From Streptomyces profundus (GTDB taxonomy: Bacteria > Actinomycetota > Actinomycetes > Streptomycetales > Streptomycetaceae), in the NCBI RefSeq assembly GCF_020740535.1, contig NZ_CP082362.1:744001-808000 (forward strand): a DNA stretch of 64,000 nucleotides, read 5' to 3'. Below the pieces are notes generated by a model. It had not been told where the DNA came from. It ran no database searches and worked only from the letters and a program-made list of their open reading frames with translations. Positions 1 through 8,637 of this stretch are shown here, piece by piece. The first letter of the stretch is position 1. Every line of letters starts with the position of its first letter. Both the position numbers and the translations under genes were made by a program.

Positions 1-2
1 CG

Positions 3-713
3 GTGGCGGCGCCCACCCAGGACCAGGTGCGGGGGGCCTTCACCCGGCTGGGAGAGCTGGCCGTCGACGCGATCATCGTGATCATGGAGGTGCACCTCCT
101 CGACGCCGGAACGGTCACCCTGCCGCCGAACGTCAGCGTGGTGGTGATGGACTCCGACGCGGGCGACCGCTACAGCGTGGTGGACACCGACCAGGCCGGC
201 GGCGCCAGGGACGCCGTTCAACACCTGTTGGATCTCGGTCACCGGACGGTCTGGCATGTGACCGGTCCGGACGAGTCGTTCTCCGCGCAGCGGAGGACCG
301 ACGCCTGGCGGGCCACCCTGACCGAGGCCGGCCGCGAGGTGCCGCCGCCCCTGCGGGGCGACTGGACGGCGGAGTCCGGCTACCGGGCCGGGTTGAGGCT
401 GGCGGACGAGCCGGGCTGCACCGCCGTGTTCGCCGCCAACGACCAGATGGCGCTCGGCCTGTTGCGCGCGTTCCACGAGCGCGGCCGGGCGGTCCCCCGG
501 GAGATCAGCGTGGTCGGCTTCGACGACATCCCGGACTCCGGCTCCTTCACCCCGCCCCTGACCACCATCCACCAGGACTTCGCCGAGGTGGGCCGGCGAT
601 GTGTGGAGGGCGTGCTCCGACAGTTGCGGACGGACACGATGGAGCGGGGCACCACGCTGGTGCCGACGTGGATGGTGCCGAGGGAGAGCACCGCGCCGCC
701 GCCCCGAGACTGA
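3..713 (+). CDS. LacI/GalR-family transcriptional regulator, 5'-truncated by window edge
   Basis: The visible 236 residues form the periplasmic-binding-protein-like effector domain of a LacI-type repressor. I see the core strand DAIIVIM, the inter-domain region with VFAANDQMALGLLRA, and the closing motif VVGFDDIPDSGSFTPPLTT that is typical of sugar-responsive members. The family is usually 330-350 residues, so about 100 residues including the DNA-binding helix-turn-helix lie left of base 1. The GTG at base 3 is only the first in-frame codon, not a believable start. The gene converges on the isochorismatase gene with a 25-nt gap. Ligand and targets cannot be told from this fragment. Confidence 0.9.
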   Translation: MAAPTQDQVRGAFTRLGELAVDAIIVIMEVHLLDAGTVTLPPNVSVVVMDSDAGDRYSVVDTDQAGGARDAVQHLLDLGHRTVWHVTGPDESFSAQRRTDAWRATLTEAGREVPPPLRGDWTAESGYRAGLRLADEPGCTAVFAANDQMALGLLRAFHERGRAVPREISVVGFDDIPDSGSFTPPLTTIHQDFAEVGRRCVEGVLRQLRTDTMERGTTLVPTWMVPRESTAPPPRD

Positions 714-738
714 GCCCGGCCCACGCGTCGCGTGCGGC

Positions 739-1428
739 TCAGCGGCCCGTCAACGCGCCCAGCAGATCCTCGGACCTGGCCGTCCAGCCGAAGCTGTTCT
801 CCACCAGCGCCACCGTGGAGTCGTGGTGACGGCGCCCCTGCGGCTCGGCGACGCAGTCGGTGAGCACGAGCGATCGGTAGTCGCGGAACATGGCGTCCCT
901 GACCGTCGACTCGACGCAGACGCTGGTGGTGCAGCCGGTGACGATCAGATCGTCGACGCCGAGCCGCCGCAGGGTGGCGTCCAGGGCCGTGTCATGGAAC
1001 CCGCTGAAGCGGTTCTTGCGCAGCACGTGATCGCCTTCGACCGGCGTCAGCCGGTCCACGATCCGGGTGTTCCAGGTGTCGTGGACCAACACCCTGCCCT
1101 CCGTGCCGTCGGGGGCCGGCACGGGCTGGCCGACCGCCGCGTGGACCAGGCGGTTCTTGCTTCCTTCGGGGCCGAGATCGGCCAGGTCGGGACGGTATCC
1201 GTGCTGGAGGTGGAGCACCGGGATCCCGGCGTGCCTCGCCTTGGCGAGCACTTCGGCGATGGGCTCGACGATCGCCCCGACCACCGAGGGATCGCCGCCG
1301 CCGACGTCGATGCCGCCGCCGGGCGAGGCGAAGTCGTTCTGCATGTCCACCACCAGGACCGCGGCGCGCGCCGGGGTCAGGGCGTAGGGCTCCGGCCGTC
1401 CCGGGACGGTGATGCGTTCCCGTGTCAC
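739..1428 (-). CDS. Isochorismatase-family cysteine hydrolase (RutB-like)
   Basis: This 229-residue cysteine amidohydrolase has the family triad in order: Asp in VLVVDMQNDF near residue 28, Lys in VLRKNRFSGF, and the nucleophilic Cys in GCTTSVCVESTVRDA. The VCVESTVRDAMF segment resembles ureidoacrylate amidohydrolase (RutB) more than true isochorismatases, but the substrate is not decided. I chose the GTG start at 1428 because a strong ribosome site (GAGGAGG) lies 5 nt upstream; the longer frame to 1713 runs through the intergenic operators and the divergent gene. It is transcribed away from the TetR gene, which probably represses both genes through the palindromes at 1483-1529. Confidence 0.88.
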   Translation of the reverse strand: MTRERITVPGRPEPYALTPARAAVLVVDMQNDFASPGGGIDVGGGDPSVVGAIVEPIAEVLAKARHAGIPVLHLQHGYRPDLADLGPEGSKNRLVHAAVGQPVPAPDGTEGRVLVHDTWNTRIVDRLTPVEGDHVLRKNRFSGFHDTALDATLRRLGVDDLIVTGCTTSVCVESTVRDAMFRDYRSLVLTDCVAEPQGRRHHDSTVALVENSFGWTARSEDLLGALTGR

Positions 1429-1482
1429 AAGTGCCTCCTCAGGAGTTGGGCCTCTGGCCCAGAACGCATCTGGCCCAGAATA

Positions 1483-1529
1483 AAGTGCACAAGCTGTGCA
1501 CTTCTGGAAAGTACACAGGGCGCGCACTT
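1483..1529. promoter_or_regulatory. Two tandem palindromic operators between divergent hydrolase and TetR genes
   Basis: Site 1 (1483-1503) is a perfect inverted repeat with arms AAGTGCACA and TGTGCACTT around AGC. Site 2 (1509-1529) has the same layout, arms AAGTACACA and CGCGCACTT around GGG. The centres are 26 bp apart. They lie in the only space between the two divergent starts, so they are probably the autoregulatory sites of the adjacent TetR protein. The binding protein is inferred. Confidence 0.7.
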
Positions 1530-1548
1530 CTGTGCAAGGCTGTTCCGC

Positions 1549-2157
1549 GTGACCCGATCGATCCCCGAACCCCAGAACGCGCGGAGCCGCCGGACCCGGC
1601 TGGCGATCCTGGCGGCCACCCGCGCCCTGCTGGAGGAGCAGGGGCTGCCGGCCCTGACCATGGCCGCGGTCGCCGAGCGGGTCGGCGTCTCCCGACGCGG
1701 GCTCTATCTGCACTTCGGCTCACGCGGTGAGTTGGTCACCGCGCTCTTCGACTACCTGGCCGGCGAGGAGGGGCTCGACGCCTCGTTGCGGCAGGTCTGG
1801 GCCGCCGAGGACTCCGTCGCCGCGCTGACCGAGTGGGCCCGCCATCTGGCGCGCTACCACCCCCGGGTGCTCGCCGTCGACCAGGCGGTACAGCAGGTGC
1901 GCCGGCAGGACGCGGACGCCGACCGACACCACAGGCGCGCCAGCGGCGCCCAACTCGCGAACTGCCGCCGACTCACCGAATGGCTCGCCAGGGAGCGGAG
2001 GCTGGCCGAGCCATGGACGGTGGAGACCGGCGCCGACCTGCTCTGGTCCCTGGTCTCCAGCGAGGTGATCGCGGGACTGCTCAATGAACGCAACTGGTCA
2101 CAGGAGGAGTTGGGTGATCGGCTCGCGACCCTTTACCGGCGGACCCTGACCGCGTGA
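1549..2157 (+). CDS. TetR-family transcriptional regulator
   Basis: This is a 202-residue TetR regulator. The N-terminal helix-turn-helix covers roughly residues 12-60 (RLAILAATRALLEEQG, then LTMAAVAERVGVSRRGLYLHFGSRGEL), followed by an all-helical ligand and dimerisation domain with no recognisable ligand signature. The GTG start at 1549 keeps the HTH at the usual distance from the N terminus. An AAGGCT box lies 7 nt upstream, so the mRNA may be leaderless. The gene is divergent from the isochorismatase-type hydrolase, and the second operator at 1509-1529 overlaps its probable promoter, pointing to autorepression and control of the hydrolase. Confidence 0.9.
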   Translation: MTRSIPEPQNARSRRTRLAILAATRALLEEQGLPALTMAAVAERVGVSRRGLYLHFGSRGELVTALFDYLAGEEGLDASLRQVWAAEDSVAALTEWARHLARYHPRVLAVDQAVQQVRRQDADADRHHRRASGAQLANCRRLTEWLARERRLAEPWTVETGADLLWSLVSSEVIAGLLNERNWSQEELGDRLATLYRRTLTA

Positions 2158-2407
2158 GAGCGGCTGTTGACTGGATCACCCGGGGCAACGGCGCCGGGAG
2201 ACGCGGTTGTCAGTGGCCCCTGATAGACCTGGGCTCACCTCAGACAACTACGGAGTGTGACCCATGATGACTCGTCTCGGATATGGCCGACGGCCCGCTC
2301 CCCCGGCCGGCACGGCACGGTGCCGGGGCCGGCGAGCGGCGCCGTCCTACGGTATGAGGACAGGCGCGCCCCCGGGGCGCCACACCGAGGAAGAGGAGCC
2401 GGCCGGC

Positions 2408-3907
2408 ATGGCAGATCGTCCTGGTACCGCCGAGGAGTTCAGCGCCGACGCGTCCGACGCCCCCATCGGGGACGCGGCGGAAGGCGACGTTTTCGACGTG
2501 ATCGTGATCGGTGCCGGCCCGCCAGGGGAGAACCTCGCGGAGCGCACCCGGGCCGCCGGGCTCCGCACCGCCGTGGTGGAGCGCGATCTGGTGGGAGGCG
2601 AGTGCTCGTACTGGGCGTGCATGCCCAGCAAGGCCCTGTTGCGCCCGTCCGCCGCGCTGGCCGCTGCGCGCGCCGTCCCCGGTGCCCGGGAGGCGGCGGG
2701 CGGCGAGCTCGCGGTGGACGCGGTGCTCGCCAGCAGGAACGCGTTCGCCAGCGACTGGCAGGACGAGGGGCAGGTCTCCTGGCTGGAGTCCGTCGATGTG
2801 GAACTCGTGCGCGGTCAGGGCCGGTTGGCCGGGCCCAGGGAGGTGGTGGTGACGGCGGCCGACGGGGCTGAGCGGCGCCTGGTCGCCCGGCACGCGGTGG
2901 CGCTGTGCACCGGCTCGCGCCCCGCTCTCCCCCCGCTGCCCGGCATGGACGAGGCGCGCCCGTGGACCAGCCATGAGGCCACGTCGTCGCAGCGGGTGCC
3001 GGAGCGGCTGGCCGTGGTCGGGGGCGGGGTCGTGGGCGTGGAGATGGCTTCCGCCTGGCGGTCGTTGGGCGCCTCGGTGACGCTGTTGGTGCGGGGGGAC
3101 GCCCTCCTGCCGCAGTGGGAGCCGTTCGCCGGCGAGTTGGTGGCGGAGGGCTTGGCCAGCGCGGGGGTCGAGGTGCGCACCGGCGCCTCCGTCGCGGCGC
3201 TGCGTCGGCCGAAGGCCGAAGGGCCGGTGGTGGTCGAGCTGTCCGGCGGGAACACGGTGATCGCCGACGAGGTGCTGTTCGCGACGGGGCGGCGGGCCCA
3301 CACGGAGGATCTGGGCCTTGAGACCGTGGGGCTCTCCCCGGGCGACTGGCTCTCGGCGGACGACTCGCTCCGGGTCGAGGGGGTGCCGGGCGGCTGGCTC
3401 TACTGCGCCGGGGACGTCAACCACCGCGCGATGCTCACCCACCAGGGCAAGTACCAGGCGCGGATCGCGGCGAGCGCCATCGTGGCCCGGGCGCGCGGCG
3501 CCTCGGTCGACGACCGGCCCTGGGGCGCCCAGGCGGCGACGGCGGATCGTCAGGCGGTTCCCCAGGTGGTGTTCACACACCCGGAGGCGGCCTCCGTCGG
3601 GTTGACGCTGGCCTCGGCTGAGAAGGCGGGGCTGCGGGTGCGGGCGGTGGACCACGACATGGGCGCGGTCGCCGGCGCGGCGCTGTTCGCCGATGGCTAC
3701 CGGGGCCGGGCACGGCTGGTGGTGGACGAGGATCGCCAGGTGGTGGTGGGGGCGAGCTTTGTCGGCCCGGCGGCGGGCGAGTTGCTGCACGCGGCGACGA
3801 TCGCCGTGGCCGGGGAGGTGCCGCTGTCCCGGCTGTGGCACGCGGTCCCCGCCTACCCGACGATCAGCGAGGTGTGGCTGCGCCTGTTGGAGGCATATCG
3901 GGGATAG
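2408..3907 (+). CDS. Pyridine nucleotide-disulfide oxidoreductase (lipoamide dehydrogenase-like)
   Basis: This is a 499-residue FAD flavoprotein of the dihydrolipoamide dehydrogenase/mercuric reductase family. It shows an N-terminal FAD dinucleotide fold (VIVIGAGPPGENLAE), the redox disulfide motif GGECSYWACMPSK with Cys spacing C-x4-C as in Lpd, a central NAD(P) fold (VVGGGVVGVEMASAW), the second FAD motif (YCAGDVN) and a C-terminal dimerisation domain. The PPGEN where GPAGE is usual is a small oddity. The expected C-terminal His-Glu base (HPT or HAHPT) appears as WHAVPAYPTISE. I placed the start at ATG 2408 because of GAGGAAGAGGAG 9 nt upstream; the open frame from 2264 has no such site. 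It is probably not a core Lpd because no dehydrogenase-complex gene is near. Substrate unknown. Confidence 0.88.
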   Translation: MADRPGTAEEFSADASDAPIGDAAEGDVFDVIVIGAGPPGENLAERTRAAGLRTAVVERDLVGGECSYWACMPSKALLRPSAALAAARAVPGAREAAGGELAVDAVLASRNAFASDWQDEGQVSWLESVDVELVRGQGRLAGPREVVVTAADGAERRLVARHAVALCTGSRPALPPLPGMDEARPWTSHEATSSQRVPERLAVVGGGVVGVEMASAWRSLGASVTLLVRGDALLPQWEPFAGELVAEGLASAGVEVRTGASVAALRRPKAEGPVVVELSGGNTVIADEVLFATGRRAHTEDLGLETVGLSPGDWLSADDSLRVEGVPGGWLYCAGDVNHRAMLTHQGKYQARIAASAIVARARGASVDDRPWGAQAATADRQAVPQVVFTHPEAASVGLTLASAEKAGLRVRAVDHDMGAVAGAALFADGYRGRARLVVDEDRQVVVGASFVGPAAGELLHAATIAVAGEVPLSRLWHAVPAYPTISEVWLRLLEAYRG

Positions 3908-3998
3908 CGGGCGCGGGTGGCGGCGGGTGGGCCCGCCCCGGGCCGGAGGCGCCCCGGTCGGGATCCGGTGGCGTCCGCCCGGCGCCGGATGGCGGTCC

Positions 3999-4019
3999 AG
4001 GGTCTGTCTCTCGGACCCT
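3999..4019. terminator. Short inverted repeat between convergent genes
   Basis: Arms AGGGTC and GACCCT with a 9-nt loop sit between the oxidoreductase and the converging lipoprotein gene and touch the lipoprotein stop codon. It is a weak terminator candidate without a T-run. Confidence 0.35.
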
Positions 4020-4437
4020 AGCGGCCCAGCGCGGAGCGGCAGACCGCGTTCATGGTGGGGTCGGGGAAGGCACAGAGGGAGTCGGGGAGTTCGACGGGCG
4101 GGGCTTCCTGGCCCGCCGGTTCGGGGGCCGGCTCGTCGACCTGGCCCGGCGCGATCGGCTCGGGGCCCGAGGGCTGGGGGGCGGGTGTCGTGGGGGCGGG
4201 GGTGGAGCTGGGGGTGGCAGCTTCGGCCTCCCGCTTCTCCGCCGGCCCGTCCGGCCCCGCGGCCGGGCTCGGTTCGCTGGCCGGCGCCACCGCGTGGGCC
4301 GTGGCCAGGGGCGTGGGCTCCTTCAGGGCGCCGTCCCTCGCCTCCTCGCTGCCGGCGGCTCCGGCGCAGCCGCCGAGCAGCAGCGCCAGAGCCGCCATGC
4401 CGAGTGCCTGCCGTGCGGTGGTGCCTGGGATGTTCAT
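4018..4437 (-). CDS. Small proline-rich lipoprotein, function unknown
   Basis: This 139-residue protein has an N-terminal hydrophobic signal (ALGMAALALLLGGC) with a lipobox Cys at residue 24, so it should be lipid-anchored on the outer face of the membrane. The middle is a low-complexity Pro/Ala/Glu spacer. Only the last 25 residues look folded and include two Cys (LCAFPDPTMNAVC), which could form a disulfide. I do not recognise the family. It lies 162 nt downstream of the last permease gene of the ABC operon on the same strand, so it could be read from the same transcript, but that is only a guess. Confidence 0.65.
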   Translation of the reverse strand: MNIPGTTARQALGMAALALLLGGCAGAAGSEEARDGALKEPTPLATAHAVAPASEPSPAAGPDGPAEKREAEAATPSSTPAPTTPAPQPSGPEPIAPGQVDEPAPEPAGQEAPPVELPDSLCAFPDPTMNAVCRSALGR

Positions 4438-4599
4438 CGAATGGGCCTTCCCTTACGCGGATGGGTGCCCCGACAGCGCGGGGGCACGCTGTCCAACGCG
4501 GCTGGCCGCCCAGGTTTCCGTTGGCTCACCCCATTGCAGCAACGTTCCGTCAAGTGCCGTCGTCGGAACGGCCGTCCCGGGCGCCACGGGCCCGGGTGG

Positions 4600-5598
4600 T
4601 CAGACGGCGACCCTGGGGTCGGCCACCCCTTGCAGGATGTCGGCCGCGGTGTTGGCGACGATATAGACCGCGCCCAGGACGAAGGTGACCCCCGCGACCG
4701 CCGGGAAGTCGGAGACCGGGATGCTGGCGCCCAGATAGCTGCCGAGCCCCGGCCAGCTGAAGACGCTCTCCACGACCAGCACCCCGGCGAACATGAAGCC
4801 GATCTGGAGCCCCGTCATGGAGAGCGCGGCGTTGACCGAGTTCCGGGCCACGTGCCGGAGCACGATGGAGCGTTCGCCCAGCCCCTTGGCCCGGGCGGTG
4901 CGCACGTACTCCGCGTCCAGCGTTGACCGCAGGCTGGAGCGGAACACCCGGCCGATCGCGAGGGCGGGCCCCACCGCCAGGGCCAGGGCCGGCAGCAGCA
5001 GGTGGCGCAGCGCGTCCACGCTGGTGGCCGGGTCCCCGGCCAGCAGTCCGTCGAGCACGAGCAGCCCCGTCGGCCCGTCCACGGCCCCGGCGGCGCTGGT
5101 GCGGCCGTTGGCCGGCAGCCAGTCCAGCCGTTGGTAGAAGACGATCAGGAAGAAGATGCCCAACAGAAAGGTGGGCGCGGTGGAGAGGACGAAGAGCAGG
5201 CCGCGCAGGGCGCCCGCGCCCTTCCAGCGCAACGTGCTGGAGAGGGCGAACAGCAGGGCCAGCACCAGCGCCAACAGGAAGGCGAAGAGGACGAGTTCGA
5301 GGGTGGCCGGCAGATAGCTCCCGATGTCCTCGGTGACGGGACGCCTGGTGCGGAAGGAGGTGCCCAGATCTCCGGTGAGGAGACCACCGAGGTAGTCGAG
5401 GTAGCGGCTGACGGGCGGCGCGTCCAGGCCGAGCCTGGCACGTTCGGCTGCGATCGCCTCGGGAGAGGCGGTCGGTCCTAGGGTCGCGGCGGCGGCGTCG
5501 GTCGCCGAGATCTCCTGGAGAACGAACAGCACCACGGAGAGCACCAGCAGCAGCGCGACCAGGGAGGCCAGCCGGGTGCCGAGAAAGCGCGGGGTCAT
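4600..5598 (-). CDS. ABC transporter permease, peptide/nickel class (DppB-like)
   Basis: This is a 332-residue integral membrane protein of the binding-protein-dependent permease family that forms one half of the membrane channel. It has an N-terminal membrane helix (LASLVALLLVLSVVLFVLQEI), the DppB-type extracytoplasmic loop with ERARLGLDAPPVSRY and LGTSFRT, and the C-terminal EAA loop (EYVRTARAKGLGERSIVLRHVARN) that docks on the ATPase. The start ATG 5598 fits the family N terminus (MTPRFLGTRLASLV). It is the last gene of a leftward operon and lies 103 nt after the DppC-like gene. Substrate class is inferred only from family; it shares the operon with a His-rich ureohydrolase. Confidence 0.9.
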   Translation of the reverse strand: MTPRFLGTRLASLVALLLVLSVVLFVLQEISATDAAAATLGPTASPEAIAAERARLGLDAPPVSRYLDYLGGLLTGDLGTSFRTRRPVTEDIGSYLPATLELVLFAFLLALVLALLFALSSTLRWKGAGALRGLLFVLSTAPTFLLGIFFLIVFYQRLDWLPANGRTSAAGAVDGPTGLLVLDGLLAGDPATSVDALRHLLLPALALAVGPALAIGRVFRSSLRSTLDAEYVRTARAKGLGERSIVLRHVARNSVNAALSMTGLQIGFMFAGVLVVESVFSWPGLGSYLGASIPVSDFPAVAGVTFVLGAVYIVANTAADILQGVADPRVAV

Positions 5599-5701
5599 GG
5601 TCCGTTGGGCCTTTCGTGAGCGGAGCCGGGGCGGACCCGGGCGGAGCCGGAGCGGAGCCGGGGGCGGGCCCCGGGGCGGGAGGCATCCGGCGGGGCGTGG
5701 G

Positions 5702-6565
5702 TCAGTGGCCGCGCCGCGCCATGATGTCGCGCACCGCGTCACCACCGAGGTTGGCGATCAGGCTGAGCAGCATCACGGTGATCCCGGGAATGACCGGAAT
5801 CCACCAGTGGGTGAGCAGTTCTGGCAGGGCGCGGGAGGTGTCAGCGCCCAACTCGGGGGCGGGGGCCGACTGGCCGAGCCCGAGGAAGGAGAGGCTGGCC
5901 AGCACGAGGACCACGCTGCCCACGTCGAGGCTCGCGGTGATCACGGCCGACGGCACCACGCCGGGGAGGAGGTGGCGCAGGATGATCCGGGTGGTGCCGA
6001 CGCCCGCCATCCGGGCCGCCTCGACATGCGGCCGGGCCGCGAGGGACCGCACCTCGCCACGCACGATCCTGGCGTAGTAGGGCCACCAGACCACGGAGAT
6101 GGCCAGGAAGGTGTTGCCGAGTCCCGAGCCGAGGGCGGCGGCCACGGCGACCGCGACCAGGGTGCCCGGCAGCGCCAGGAAGAGGTCGGTGATCCGCATC
6201 AGCACGGCGTCCAGCCAGCCGCCGAAGGCGCCGGCGAGCAGCCCGACCACACCGCCGACCAGCAGCCCGATGGCGACCACGGCCAGCGCCATCAACCAGC
6301 TGGTGCGCAGGCCCATCAGGGTGCGGGAGAGCAGGTCGCGGCCGATGCCGTCGGTGCCCAGCAGATGGTCCCGGCCGCCGATGCCGGCGTACAGCTCCCC
6401 GCTGGTGGAGACCGGGTCGGCGGGGGCGAGCAGGGGCGCGGCCAGCGCGACCAGGGTGACGAGGCCGAGCAGCGCCACCAGGGTGTGGTTCACCAGCCGC
6501 CCGCCGCTGAGGTGCCGGCGGGGCATCCTGGCCGGGGGGTGGACGTCGGCGATCGTGGCGGCCAT
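5702..6565 (-). CDS. ABC transporter permease, peptide/nickel class (DppC-like)
   Basis: This 287-residue second permease carries the typical DppC N-terminal block (first membrane helix VALLGLVTLVALAAPLLAPADP, then GTDGIGRDLLSRTLMGLRTSW) and an EAA loop (PHVEAARMAGVGTTRIILRHLLP). It pairs with the DppB-like protein to form the channel. The start ATG at 6565 shares its A with the TGA stop of the upstream ATPase gene (TGATG) and has GGGAGGAG 5 nt upstream, so translation is coupled. Frames reaching further upstream overlap the ATPase gene and can be ignored. Confidence 0.92.
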   Translation of the reverse strand: MAATIADVHPPARMPRRHLSGGRLVNHTLVALLGLVTLVALAAPLLAPADPVSTSGELYAGIGGRDHLLGTDGIGRDLLSRTLMGLRTSWLMALAVVAIGLLVGGVVGLLAGAFGGWLDAVLMRITDLFLALPGTLVAVAVAAALGSGLGNTFLAISVVWWPYYARIVRGEVRSLAARPHVEAARMAGVGTTRIILRHLLPGVVPSAVITASLDVGSVVLVLASLSFLGLGQSAPAPELGADTSRALPELLTHWWIPVIPGITVMLLSLIANLGGDAVRDIMARRGH

Positions 6566-8601
6566 CAGGACTCCTCCCGGTGCACACAGGCGACGGCGCG
6601 GCGGGCCGAGGGGGGCGCGGTGCGCGCGGGGCCCGGTGGGCGGGGCCCGATGGGCACCAGCTGGATGCCGGTCAGGGTGTCGGCGCACGCGTCGACGGCG
6701 ACCGGGCAGCGCGGGTGGTAGGCGCAGCCGGAGGGCGGGGCGAGCGGGCTGGCCGGCTCGCCCTCGATCGTCGGCAGCGCGACGTCGAGCCCCGGCACGG
6801 CGGAGATCAGGGCCTTGGTGTAGGGGTGTTCGGGGTCCGCGATCAGCTCCCGTGCCGAGCCGACCTCGACCAGTCGGCCCAGGTACATCACGGCGATCCG
6901 GTCCCCGATGATCCGGGCCACGGACAGGTCGTGGGTGACGAAGACCACGGTCATGCCGAGTTCCTCGCGCAGTCGCCTGATGAGGTTGAGCACCTGGGCG
7001 GCGAGGGAGACGTCGAGGGCGCTGGTCGGTTCGTCGCAGAGCAGCAGTCGGGGCGGGACGATGGTGGCGCGGGCGAGGGCGACGCGTTGCCGTTGGCCGC
7101 CGGAGAGTTCGGCTGGCCGGGCGCGCAGGGTCTCCTCGGCGAGGCCGACGGCCGCCAGCGCGGCGCGGGCCCGGTCGAGTCGGTCGGCCGGGGCGAGTCG
7201 CTGTGGCCGGAGGCGTTCGACCAGCAGCTCCCTGACGGTCAGCCAGGGAGTGAGGGAGGCGCCGGCGTCCTGGAACACCATCTGCACGTCCTGTCCCGAA
7301 GGGCCGCTGAGCCCACCGCCGGTGGCCTTCTGGAGTCCGGCGAGCACCCGCAGCAGCGTGGACTTGCCCGAGCCGCTCTCGCCGACGAGGGCCAGGGATT
7401 CACCGGCCTCGACATCGAGGGTGACGCCGCGCAGGGCGGCCAGCCGTGCCCTGCGCCCACGGCGGTCCCGCACGGTGAAGTCGCAGGTCAGCTCGGTGAC
7501 GCTGAGGATCGCCCCGGGTGCGGGGGGCGGCGGCCCGGACGCGGCGGGCGGCGGCCCCGAGGGGGTGGTGCGGGCGGCCGGGGCGCGGAGGCGTTCCCCG
7601 GCGTTCTCCGCGTGGAAGCAGGCGGCGTCGTGTGTGGACGCGCTCTCGGGCGCCGGCAGGGTGGGGAGTTCGGCACGGCAGCGGTCGGTGGCGAGCGGGC
7701 AGCGCGGGTGGTAGGCGCAGCCGGACGATCCGGCGGGCTCGGCCGTGTCGGGCGCCAGGGTGCGCAGCGGGCCGTCCCGGTCGGTTGCGAAGTCCAGCCG
7801 GGACGCCAACAGGCCCAGGGTGTAGGGGTGTCGGGGGTGGTTCAGCACCTGCCGGGTGGGGCCGGCCTCCGCCAGTCGGCCGCCGTACATCACGGCGATC
7901 CGGTCGGCGATCTGCCCGGCGACGCCCAGGTCGTGGGTGATCATCAGCACGCCGCAGCCAAGCTCGTCGGTCAGGCCCCGCAGCACCCTGAGGACCTGGG
8001 ACTGGACGGTGACGTCGAGTGCGGTGGTGGGTTCGTCGGCGATGACGAGTCGGGGCTCCCCGGCGACGGCCATGGCGATCATGACGCGTTGCCGCAGCCC
8101 GCCGGAGAGTTCGTGGGGGAAGGCCCGCATCCGGCGGTCCGGCTCCGGTACGCCGACGGCGCGCAGCAGGCGGATGGCCTCGGCGTCGCCGCCGGCCGCC
8201 TCGATCACCTGGTCGCCCACGCGCATGGTGGGGTTGAGCGAGGTCATCGGGTCCTGGAAGACGACGCCCAGGCTGGACTTCCGGACGCGGCGCCGCTGTT
8301 CCTCGGTGCCGCCCAGCATGTCCACGCCCGCGACGTGCAGGGTGCCGCTGACCCGGGGGGCGGCCGAGGCGGGGAGCAGGCCGAGCAGGGCGAGGGAGAG
8401 CATGCTCTTGCCCGATCCCGACTCGCCGACCAGGCCCAGGATCTCGCCGGGGTGGATGTCCAGGTCCACGCCCTTGATGACGGGGGAACGGGTCCCGTTG
8501 CGGGACATACTGACCCGCAGGTCGCGCAGGGTGGCCACGGGCGTGGCCCCGGTGGGTGGGTCGCCGGCCCGTGCGGGCGTGGCGTGTTGGGTGTCGAGCA
8601 T
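6565..8601 (-). CDS. Fused double ABC ATPase, peptide/nickel class (DppD-DppF fusion)
   Basis: This 678-residue protein contains two complete ABC ATPase domains. Domain 1 has Walker A GESGSGKS at 59-66, Q-loop FQDP at 115-118, signature LSGGLRQR near 165 and Walker B LVIADEPTTALD. Domain 2 has Walker A at 407-414, LSGGQRQR and LLLCDEPTSALD. Each is followed by the oligopeptide-transporter C-terminal motif GCAYHPRCP. A Pro-rich linker (about 340-363) joins the halves, so the two ATPases normally encoded separately as DppD and DppF are one polypeptide. GGGAGGA lies 6 nt before the ATG. The gene couples to the permease downstream by a one-base stop/start overlap. Confidence 0.93.
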   Translation of the reverse strand: MLDTQHATPARAGDPPTGATPVATLRDLRVSMSRNGTRSPVIKGVDLDIHPGEILGLVGESGSGKSMLSLALLGLLPASAAPRVSGTLHVAGVDMLGGTEEQRRRVRKSSLGVVFQDPMTSLNPTMRVGDQVIEAAGGDAEAIRLLRAVGVPEPDRRMRAFPHELSGGLRQRVMIAMAVAGEPRLVIADEPTTALDVTVQSQVLRVLRGLTDELGCGVLMITHDLGVAGQIADRIAVMYGGRLAEAGPTRQVLNHPRHPYTLGLLASRLDFATDRDGPLRTLAPDTAEPAGSSGCAYHPRCPLATDRCRAELPTLPAPESASTHDAACFHAENAGERLRAPAARTTPSGPPPAASGPPPPAPGAILSVTELTCDFTVRDRRGRRARLAALRGVTLDVEAGESLALVGESGSGKSTLLRVLAGLQKATGGGLSGPSGQDVQMVFQDAGASLTPWLTVRELLVERLRPQRLAPADRLDRARAALAAVGLAEETLRARPAELSGGQRQRVALARATIVPPRLLLCDEPTSALDVSLAAQVLNLIRRLREELGMTVVFVTHDLSVARIIGDRIAVMYLGRLVEVGSARELIADPEHPYTKALISAVPGLDVALPTIEGEPASPLAPPSGCAYHPRCPVAVDACADTLTGIQLVPIGPRPPGPARTAPPSARRAVACVHREES

Positions 8602-8637
8602 GTGCGGTCCTCCCGATGGTCTTCGGTGGCCGATGGG

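Noticed and set aside
2240..3841. Long minus-strand frame opposite the flavoprotein gene
   Set aside because: Its product is an Arg/Pro/His/Gly-rich low-complexity chain, while the plus strand encodes an intact FAD/NAD enzyme with all motifs.
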